Source: M3007 sp046153695 (GTDB taxonomy: Bacteria > Bacteroidota > Bacteroidia > Chitinophagales > Saprospiraceae). Taken from it: a DNA stretch of 42,084 nucleotides. Below the pieces are notes generated by a model. The model saw only the letters and a list, made by a program, of their open reading frames with translations. It ran no database searches and was not told where the DNA came from. Below, in pieces: positions 1 through 7,600 of this stretch (positions within the stretch are counted from its first letter, which is position 1; each line of letters opens with the position of its first letter). Both the position numbers and the translations under genes were made by a program. The DNA is taken from the NCBI GenBank assembly GCA_046153695.1, contig JBJXEZ010000270.1, positions 1-42,084 on the forward strand, given 5' to 3'.

Positions 1-1
1 G

Positions 2-430
2 TGGTACCAGGGGCCAAACCCGATCCAGGGAGCGAATAATGACACGCTTGTTGTCACGCAACCGGGTAATTACTGGCTCACAGCAACCCCCGAGGAATGC
101 CCGAACTTCGTGGCAGTGTTCGACTCGCAGTTTATTCATGTCATCTGGAGCACCGAACCAGGCTGCTCTGTAGGCGTGTCCGACCCCGTCGCCGATTTTG
201 GTGTTACCGCCTTACCCAATCCGGTTGCCGAAACACTGGCCGTTGTCGCTGAACCGAACGATATGATTCGACTGACTCTGATAAATGCTGCTGGGCTAGT
301 CGTTCGTGAAAACGTGTTTCACCAACGGATAAACCTCTCTGTAGTTGACCTGCCGTCCGGGGTTTATAGTTTGTTGTTGCAAACGGAGCACCAGGGCACA
401 GCGATAAAAAGAGTGGTTGTGCAACATTGA
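2..430 (+). CDS. T9SS type A sorting-domain protein, C-terminal fragment
   Basis: The reading frame is open from the window edge, so the start lies outside. The visible part begins with an Ig/PKD-like segment (WYQGPNP, then PGNYWLTAT) and ends with a typical type A sorting domain: a PNPV motif, the LTLINAAGLVVRE strand, the DLPSGVYSLLL segment and a final basic strand ending RVVVQH. In Bacteroidota this roughly 80-residue tail directs a secreted protein through the type IX secretion system and is normally cleaved at the surface. What the cargo itself does cannot be seen. The gene is closed by a strong hairpin terminator starting 26 bp after the stop. Confidence 0.85.
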   Translation, partial: WYQGPNPIQGANNDTLVVTQPGNYWLTATPEECPNFVAVFDSQFIHVIWSTEPGCSVGVSDPVADFGVTALPNPVAETLAVVAEPNDMIRLTLINAAGLVVRENVFHQRINLSVVDLPSGVYSLLLQTEHQGTAIKRVVVQH

Positions 431-455
431 GTACAAATGGATTTGCCGAAATTTA

Positions 456-496
456 GGAACGTGTAAGAAACGCTTGTTTCTCACACGTTCCTTTTT
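456..496 (+). terminator. Intrinsic terminator after the T9SS cargo gene
   Basis: Two 16-nt arms (456-471 and 476-491) pair with a single A/C mismatch around a 4-nt loop and are followed directly by five T residues. This is a classic Rho-independent terminator for the upstream gene. Confidence 0.9.
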
Positions 497-503
497 ACAT
501 TTG
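474..503 (+). promoter_or_regulatory. Bacteroidota-type promoter for the 529 gene
   Basis: TTG at 474-476 and TACATTTG at 496-503 are separated by 19 nt, matching the -33 TTG / -7 TAnnTTTG pattern of the phylum. The -33 element lies inside the preceding terminator hairpin. The ATG at 529 is 25 nt downstream of the -7 box. Confidence 0.65.
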
Positions 504-528
504 CCAAGTCAATTAAATTCCAACTGCT

Positions 529-1569
529 ATGCTCAACCTGCTCTCCATTGTTATCGGCATCGTTTTTGTCCTGCTTTTGTTCAGCCTTTTGGCCACCACT
601 ATCATGGAAATGATCGCGGGGTTACTGACCCTGCGCGGCAAAAGCCTCATAAACGTTTTTAAAAGTATGCTCGGGGACAAGCATGCAAGCGCTTTTTCCA
701 ACCACATCTATTTCAAACAATTGGGCGAAAAAGCTACCTTCCTTAGTTTCCTCCGCAAAGACCCGCTTCCTCCGTCGTACATCCGCCCCAATACGTTTTC
801 GGGCATTTTGATGGATACGTTTCAGATTAACGGCGACGAGGACCCGAAGGCCGCTATTGATCGGCTCCCAGAAGGCCGGCTCAAGGAGGTGCTCCTTTAT
901 TTGTACCGCGAAACAGATGGTGACCTGGTGGCCTTCCGCCAAAAAGTGGAAGAATGGTACAACGAGGTCATGGAACGAGCCTCGGAGTGGTACGTCAGTA
1001 ATGTTCGAACCTGGCTCGTGGGCGTGGGATTGGTCATCGCTGTGGTGTTCAATGTGGACGTTATCGGCATCTACACCAACCTCAGCACCAACGCCGCCCT
1101 GCGTGATAACCTCGCCGACGCGGCCACTGTTTTCGTTGAAAAACAACCCGCCCCAATATCGGTGGACAGCGCTGTGGTCAAAGCTGACCTGCATGGAGCC
1201 AAGGCCCAATACGACACCCTGCTCAACGAACATATCGCCGCCATACGCTCACCGCTCGGTATCGGCTGGGAAAACACCCAGTGGCCTACAGAAAACAAAG
1301 GCCGATGGTGGGTGTACAAACTGCTTGGCTGGATTACCACAGCACTGGCCATTTCGCTTGGAGCCAAGTTTTGGTATGATTTGCTGCGCCAACTGGTCAA
1401 CTTCCGCGGCTCTAGCGGCTCAAAAACTACCGCTGCTTCCACAGAAAACGCCTCGGCACCCCCGCCAGCACCAGTCTTGACCAAGCCTGGTTCCGGCCTT
1501 TTTGAAAGCACCGGACGGCGAACCGCACGCCCCAAGGACACCAACACGAACGAAGAACCCAAGGGGTAA
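529..1569 (+). CDS. Integral membrane protein of unknown function
   Basis: I do not recognise the family. The 346-residue protein has a long hydrophobic N-terminus (about residues 1-25, reading as a signal anchor), a second membrane segment near 162-182 (WLVGVGLVIAVVFN) and a third near 265-285 (WITTALAISLGAKF). Between the first two lies a charged soluble region of about 130 residues with predicted helices; between the second and third is a second soluble loop of about 80 residues. The C-terminal 60 residues are rich in Ser, Thr, Pro and Ala and look disordered. It is the first gene of a same-strand group with the subtilisin (40 bp gap) and the M48 protease, so a role as membrane partner or anchor for those proteases is possible, but that is inferred from context only. 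Confidence 0.7.
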   Translation: MLNLLSIVIGIVFVLLLFSLLATTIMEMIAGLLTLRGKSLINVFKSMLGDKHASAFSNHIYFKQLGEKATFLSFLRKDPLPPSYIRPNTFSGILMDTFQINGDEDPKAAIDRLPEGRLKEVLLYLYRETDGDLVAFRQKVEEWYNEVMERASEWYVSNVRTWLVGVGLVIAVVFNVDVIGIYTNLSTNAALRDNLADAATVFVEKQPAPISVDSAVVKADLHGAKAQYDTLLNEHIAAIRSPLGIGWENTQWPTENKGRWWVYKLLGWITTALAISLGAKFWYDLLRQLVNFRGSSGSKTTAASTENASAPPPAPVLTKPGSGLFESTGRRTARPKDTNTNEEPKG

Positions 1570-1609
1570 CGATCATTCAATATTCATCATTCATCATTGA
1601 AAAAGGCAG

Positions 1610-3670
1610 ATGTACAAAGTTAAATTTGGCGGAAAAAAGGGTAAAGCCATCGAACTGGTTGAAAGCCCGGATATGGTTGCCATCCGCACCAAAGGCAACA
1701 TAGAAATTAGCGAGGCATCACTCAACCGCACAAGCCAGGCCATTATTGCCGAGAGCCAAGAGGTGGCCTCCTTCCCGGAAGCGGGTATCAGCGTTCGGCG
1801 TGTCGCCAATGACGGTGGCGATCTGGAGTCTACATCGTCGGGCACCCGCCAACGTGATGCCGCCCGTGCAACGCTGAAACAGGACGAAAACATCCGTTTT
1901 GCCGGGCGAGTACTTCAGGATGCCGGAAGTGGTGAGGTCATGCTGTACACAGAGAATTTTTTTGTCAAATTTTTGGACAAAACACCAGAGTCAGATTGTT
2001 TGGCCGTACTCAAAAAGTACAACCTGACGATCAAAAACAAACTCGTTTTTGCCACAAACGCCTACTTCGTGGAGGCATCAGAAGGCACCGGGCTGGAGGT
2101 TTTCAATATCGCCGAAAAATTGCTGGAGGAAAAACAGGTTGAGTATTGTCACCCCGAAATTGTACAGGAACGCCGGTTCAAGGGTGTCCACCCGCTACAG
2201 TGGCACCTGACCAAAACCACGATCAAAGGCCAAACAGTCAACCAGCACACTAATATTGAGGCCGCTTGGAAACATACCAAGGGCAAGGGCATCACTATTG
2301 CCGTCATTGACGACGGCGTTGACCTCAATCATCCCGAATTTGCCGGCCGCATTGTTCACCCCTTTGATGCTTCACTAAACAGCCCCGACTCCAACCCCAA
2401 ACTGACGGACGACAACCACGGCACCGCCTGCGCGGGTATGGCCTGCGCAGCCGGCCTGCCAAATGGTGCTTCCGGCACTGCGCCCGAAGCAACACTCATG
2501 CCCATTCGCCTGCGAAGCGGCCTCGGAAGCATGGCCGAGGCAAATGCATTTGTTTGGGCTGCCGACAAAGGTGCCGATGTTGTTTCCTGCTCCTGGGGAC
2601 CCACCGACGGCGAGTGGTGGAACCCCATTGACCCGGTACACAACCGCACCACGCCTTTGCCCGACAGTACCCGGCTGGCCATGGAATATGTGCTGACCAA
2701 AGGCCGAAAAGGCAAAGGAGCCGTCATTCTGTTCGCAGCCGGAAATGGCAACGAGGAAACTTCGAACGACGGTTACTCCAGCTATCCCGGCGTGATTGCG
2801 GTGGCCGCCTGTAATGATTCTGGCAAACGCTGCGTGTACAGCGATTTTGGCAAATCCGTCTGGGTCTGCTTTCCCAGCGCCGACTATGGCTGGCGGGCTT
2901 TCCAGCACCCCGCACCGCTCAGTGAAGGCCTGCGGACTACAGATCGCGTAGGCGCAGTCGGTTATTCCCCAGAGAGTTACGTCAATTCATTCGGCGGCAC
3001 TTCTGCTGCTTGTCCCGGCACAGCGGGTATAGTCGCGCTTATGCTTGCTGTCAACCCGGAACTGACTGCCGCGCAGGTCAAGGAACTGGTACGTCAATCC
3101 TGCGTCCGCATTGACGAGGCAGGCGGCGAGTATGATGCCAATGGCCACAGCCAATACTACGGCCATGGCCGTATTGACGCTGGACTGGCTTTGGAAAACG
3201 CCCAAAAAACTACCAAAAAGGCAGTCCAACCGGCAACATCGCCCGTTTCCGCTGTTTCGTTGGAAGGTGCTTTCGTGTTCGACAACGGCAAGGAACTGCC
3301 CCTTAAACCCGGCACGCTAATCGGCAGTGAACTCAACCCTGCGAGGCGCTTGCTGGGCCTGCGCATGCAGGTTAAACCGGCTTCACCCAATTTGCGCGTC
3401 CGGTATAAAGTGAACGGTTCATCGCTTGGGCTTGCTGAAAGCCCCAAGGAAGGTACCTTAGTCGGCGAAGTCAAAGCCGGACAACGCTTAGTCGGGGTTG
3501 CATTTTCGTTGGAAGGCTCCGATGCCGGCAAGTACGATATCGTTTACTCGGCCCGCCTCTCGGATAGAAAAAGCCTGGCCAAAGCCAAAAATGGTGCTTG
3601 GTGCGGTACAGACAAAAAAATGGGCAAGACTGTGGAAGCAGTTTCTGTAGAGATCAAACCCAGAAAATAG
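1610..3670 (+). CDS. S8 (subtilisin) family serine peptidase without signal peptide
   Basis: A complete subtilisin catalytic triad is visible: Asp234 in VIDDGVD, His270 in DDNHGTACAG and Ser465 in GGTSAACPG. Residues 1-100 are an uncharacterised hydrophilic region, 100-190 look like an inhibitor/prodomain-like fold (FFVKFLDKTPES...), the peptidase domain spans about 205-530, and the C-terminal 130 residues hold two related segments, each carrying a GTLIG/GTLVG motif followed by RLLGLRMQV or RLVGVAFSL. The N-terminus (MYKVKFGGKKGKAIE) has no signal peptide or lipobox, unusual for this family, so it may act in the cytoplasm or be exported by another route. It sits between a membrane protein and an M48 protease on the same strand. 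No start closer to a signal sequence exists in frame. Confidence 0.9.
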   Translation: MYKVKFGGKKGKAIELVESPDMVAIRTKGNIEISEASLNRTSQAIIAESQEVASFPEAGISVRRVANDGGDLESTSSGTRQRDAARATLKQDENIRFAGRVLQDAGSGEVMLYTENFFVKFLDKTPESDCLAVLKKYNLTIKNKLVFATNAYFVEASEGTGLEVFNIAEKLLEEKQVEYCHPEIVQERRFKGVHPLQWHLTKTTIKGQTVNQHTNIEAAWKHTKGKGITIAVIDDGVDLNHPEFAGRIVHPFDASLNSPDSNPKLTDDNHGTACAGMACAAGLPNGASGTAPEATLMPIRLRSGLGSMAEANAFVWAADKGADVVSCSWGPTDGEWWNPIDPVHNRTTPLPDSTRLAMEYVLTKGRKGKGAVILFAAGNGNEETSNDGYSSYPGVIAVAACNDSGKRCVYSDFGKSVWVCFPSADYGWRAFQHPAPLSEGLRTTDRVGAVGYSPESYVNSFGGTSAACPGTAGIVALMLAVNPELTAAQVKELVRQSCVRIDEAGGEYDANGHSQYYGHGRIDAGLALENAQKTTKKAVQPATSPVSAVSLEGAFVFDNGKELPLKPGTLIGSELNPARRLLGLRMQVKPASPNLRVRYKVNGSSLGLAESPKEGTLVGEVKAGQRLVGVAFSLEGSDAGKYDIVYSARLSDRKSLAKAKNGAWCGTDKKMGKTVEAVSVEIKPRK

Positions 3671-3718
3671 TAGGCTTTGCCAGTCATTTCCAAGGTTCAT
3701 CAACTCACTACACATTCT

Positions 3719-4543
3719 ATGTTCGGAAACAACCGAGGCGGCGCATCCGCTAAATTGCTCATCGCTCTAGTGCTAGCCGGTTTTGCGGTAAGCAAATACT
3801 ACTGCAACAGCTCGTTCAACGAACTCACCGGCGAAAAACAACACCTCAACCTGTCGCCCGATCAGGAAATCGCGATGGGCTTGCAAAGCGCACCGCAGAT
3901 GATCGCTGAAATGGGTGGTGAAATGCGGGGAACCGACTATGACAACCTCGTGCGCCAAGTCGGGAAGCGTTTGGTAGACAACTCCGATGCTGCAAAAACC
4001 ACCTACCGTGGCCGCTTCGATTTTCATTTGCTGAACGATCAGCGCACCATCAACGCTTTTGCTTTGCCTGGCGGGCAAATCTTCATCACGCTCGCCCTTT
4101 TGAACCGACTTTCCACCGATGGCAAATCCATCAGTCAGGACATGCTGGCCGGTGTGCTGGGCCACGAGATCGGTCATGTGGTGGCGCGGCATAGCGCCGA
4201 AAAACTAGCTCAGATGGAACTCGCCCAGGGCATAACAGGTGCCGTGAGTATGGCCACTTATGACCCCGGAAGCCCCAATAGCGGAGCCTACATTGCTCAA
4301 ATGGTGACCAATACACTGCAAATGAAATACGGGCGTGATCAGGAACTGCAAAGTGACGAGCTCGGCGTGCGCTTCATGATCCAGGCTGGCTACGACCCCG
4401 AACAACTGATCAATGTCATGGAAGTGCTCAAACAAGCAGCAGGCCCAAAACGTACGCCTGAGTTCCAAAGCACACACCCCGACCCTGAAAACCGGAAGGA
4501 GCATATTCAGGAGGCCATCCGAAAATACCGAGGCGGAAAATAA
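3719..4543 (+). CDS. M48 family metalloprotease, membrane anchored
   Basis: The zinc-binding HExxH motif is His149-Glu-Ile-Gly-His153, and the downstream metal ligand is expected in the LQSDELGVRFM segment. An N-terminal hydrophobic stretch (LLIALVLAGFAV) would anchor it in the inner membrane or act as a signal sequence. The 274-residue length and the C-terminal pattern STHPDPENR match the periplasmic LoiP/YcaL/BepA-like group, which handles misassembled envelope proteins. I chose the ATG at 3719 because it gives a normal N-terminus; an in-frame ATG at 3677 would add 14 residues only 7 bp after the subtilisin stop. It is the last gene of the membrane protein/subtilisin/M48 group and is convergent with the giant T9SS protein. 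Confidence 0.9.
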   Translation: MFGNNRGGASAKLLIALVLAGFAVSKYYCNSSFNELTGEKQHLNLSPDQEIAMGLQSAPQMIAEMGGEMRGTDYDNLVRQVGKRLVDNSDAAKTTYRGRFDFHLLNDQRTINAFALPGGQIFITLALLNRLSTDGKSISQDMLAGVLGHEIGHVVARHSAEKLAQMELAQGITGAVSMATYDPGSPNSGAYIAQMVTNTLQMKYGRDQELQSDELGVRFMIQAGYDPEQLINVMEVLKQAAGPKRTPEFQSTHPDPENRKEHIQEAIRKYRGGK

Positions 4544-4606
4544 TTGCTCCCCGAATATTCGTCAGCGTTCCTCAGCGAACGTGGGCAAAACGCACTTAGA
4601 GCGTGT

Positions 4607-7600
4607 TTACCGTACCACCGTCACATCACCTGTCAACAGCCGTACCTGCCCGTCACGGAATTCGACCTCGGCGTACCAGGTGAATACACCCGGGTTCACT
4701 GGCTGGCCACGGTCAGTGCCGTCCCAGCCTAACGACAGGTCGTTCGGCTGGAAATTGTGTTTTTCAAAAACATGGCTGCCCCAGCGGTCGTAAATACGCA
4801 TCAGGCGGATGTTCCGTAGCCCGTCGCCAGCGAAAATCGTAAACGCGTCGTTTCCAGGACGCCCCGGGTGGATCACGTTTGGCACATAAATGTTGAAATT
4901 GTCTACGCGTACAAAAATCCGATCCGATGCCGGGCAGCCGCGCAGGTCAAAAATTTGCACTGAAAATTCCGTGCTCTCTTCGGGTCGAACCCGCTGTTTC
5001 AGTGCCATCGGCACATAGTCAAAGCCAGGCGGCTGCCAAACCACCCCGCCGAGTACGATGCCCGGCGGATCGGGCACAGCCACCAAATCAAGCGGGCGAC
5101 CCAATTGCAGCACCGTGTCGCTGGCAAATAGCCGAACCAGTAGTTGAGTCGGTTCTGTCAGCGTTACCGTTCCCTGCCACTGGCACCCCGATACATCGCG
5201 CACACGCAAGGGGTATGTGCCGGGAGGCAAGTCGGGAAAAATATTGCTGGCCGAAAACGTCGCACCGTCAATGCTGTAGCGGTACGGCGGCGAACCACCC
5301 GTAACACCCTGAAGTACGATGCGCCCGTCGTTTTCTCCGAAACAGGAAATAGAGTCCACCGCCACAGCGGCCACCACTTGTGCTTCCCAGGCTACCCACA
5401 CCGAGTCGGAATCGGAGCAGCCATTAGCGGTATTTTGCACCGAATGTATGTACAGCCCCGGCACAAAGGCAGGCACCACCAGCGCCAATGTGTCAAGCAG
5501 TACTGTGCTGCCCGCCATTCCGCGCCATCGGTTTTCAAAAACCAACCCCGACGTAGATCCACTGCCGTCAACCAACGTCGAATCGGCTCCGCAGGGCACG
5601 GTGATGTTCGCCGAACCAGCGTCGGCGAAGGGCGTTTCCCGGTCTTCGTATACGATTATCGTTAAGCCGGCTTTGCAGCCGAAAGCGTTGGTAGCTGTCA
5701 CGGAGTAGGTGCCGGGTACGGTTACGGTATGCACAGGCTGGTTGGGCAAGATGCCCTGTGGCCCTGTCCACGCAAAGGATAATTGGCTCTGATCGGGCAC
5801 CAGGCCTATATTGGCTGATGGCTGTATACAAGTGATCGTATCCGAAAATGGCAATAGGATCGGCGTTTTCCCGTGAGACGGGACCACCGGTGTCAGTGTT
5901 TTCGTGCAGCCGTTCCCATCGGTCACGGTGAGGAAGTATGTTCCTTCCGTGAGCGCAGTCAATTCAGGAAGTGCGTGGCCATTTTTCCATAAAAACGTGT
6001 ACGGCGTTGTGCCTCCGTTGGCCGTGGCCGTCAAACTGCCAGTCGTGAACTCGCAGGTATCGGCTTCCACGGCTATCTGCACCAACAAGGCGGGTGGCTG
6101 GCTTAATCCCACGGAAATCATGGCTGTACAGCCCGCTGCGTCTGTGGTCGTAAGTGCGTAAAGGCCGGCAGACAGTGCCGTCGGGTCTTCGGTAGTTTGA
6201 CCGTTCGACCAGGAAAAAACGAACGGCGCAGTGCCGCCAACCACAAACAAATCAATGCTTCCGTCTGTGCCGCCCGCACACCGGGGGGGCATAGGCGTGG
6301 CGCTCAGGCTCGTACCTGGGTGTTCAGGCACGGTAGCCGAATCCGTGCGCGTGCAGCCGTTGGCATCCGTCACGGTGAGTGCGTAGGTGCCGGCAGCGAG
6401 GTTTGGCAGGTTCGGGTTGGCACTGCCAGTGCCCCAAAGCAGCGTGTATGGCGCTGTTCCCTGGGCTGCCCCCAAAAACGCTGCGCTGCCGTTGGTCTTT
6501 CCGGGGCAGGCGGGCGTCGTAGTCGTTCCGTTGCTGAGCAGGGCACTCGGTTCAGTCAATTCAAAATTCCGGCTGACCGAACATTTGCCGTTGGCAAACG
6601 ACACCGTGAGCGCGTACTGTCCAGGTACGAGGTTTTGCCTTAGGAGCGAAGTAGCGTTATTTTCCCACAAATACGAAAAGCCCGGCGTGCCGCCTGAAAG
6701 CGTAACCGCGATGCTGCCATTGGCTGCGCCGAAACAAGTCACATCCGTCGTGTTATCGGTCAATACGGGTGCCGAGTACTCCGGCACTTGTGTGGTTTGC
6801 GTCAGTGTACAGCCGTTGGCATCCGTCACGGTCACGGTGTATGGCCCAGAGATGAGGCCCTGCTGGTCGGATGCGGCACTGCCTGTACTCCAAAGCAACG
6901 TGTATGGCGGTGTCCCCTGGGCTGCGCCCAAAAACGCGGCACTGCCATTGGCTTCACCAGGGCAGGCAGCAGCGGTGGAGATACCGTTGGATACAAGAGC
7001 CGTTGGTTGCGCCAGTTCAAAAAACCGCTGTACGGTGCATTTGCCGTTGGCGTATGTCACGGTGAGCGCGTAAACGCCAGGGCCAAGGTTGTCGCGATCA
7101 GGATTGGTGGTGTTATTTTCCCATAAAAAACCAAATTCAGGTGTGCCACCCGTCAGGGTTACGCTCAGACTGCCGTTGTTGGCCCCAAAGCACGAAACAT
7201 CGGTACTCGTGGCAGCAACTGCGGGTGGCTGGTGTTCGGGTACGAACACCGATTCGACCACTATGCAGCCATGAGCATCCGTCAGGGTTAGTTCATAGTT
7301 TCCTGAAAAAAGGCCTGTTTGAGCCGGGTCAGCGTTTCCTGTTGACCAAAAAAAAGAATACGGCGGTGTGCCTTGGGCTGCGCCCAAAAACACAGCACTG
7401 CCGTTGGGCACGTCCGGGCAGGCGGGTATGGTTGCCGTGCCGTTGCTCAGTAGGGGCTCGGGCTGGGTTATCTGAAAATCACGCACGAGTGAGCACTTGC
7501 CGTCGGCAAACGAGACTGTCACCGTGTATTGCCCTGGCGCGAGGTTTTGCACATTGGTGGTACTATCGCCCGACGACCATTGGAACCCAAATCCCGGTGT

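Noticed and set aside
622..1233. Long minus-strand ORF opposite the membrane protein gene
   Set aside because: Shadow frame; no recognisable motif, and the plus-strand protein has clear membrane helices and its own promoter.
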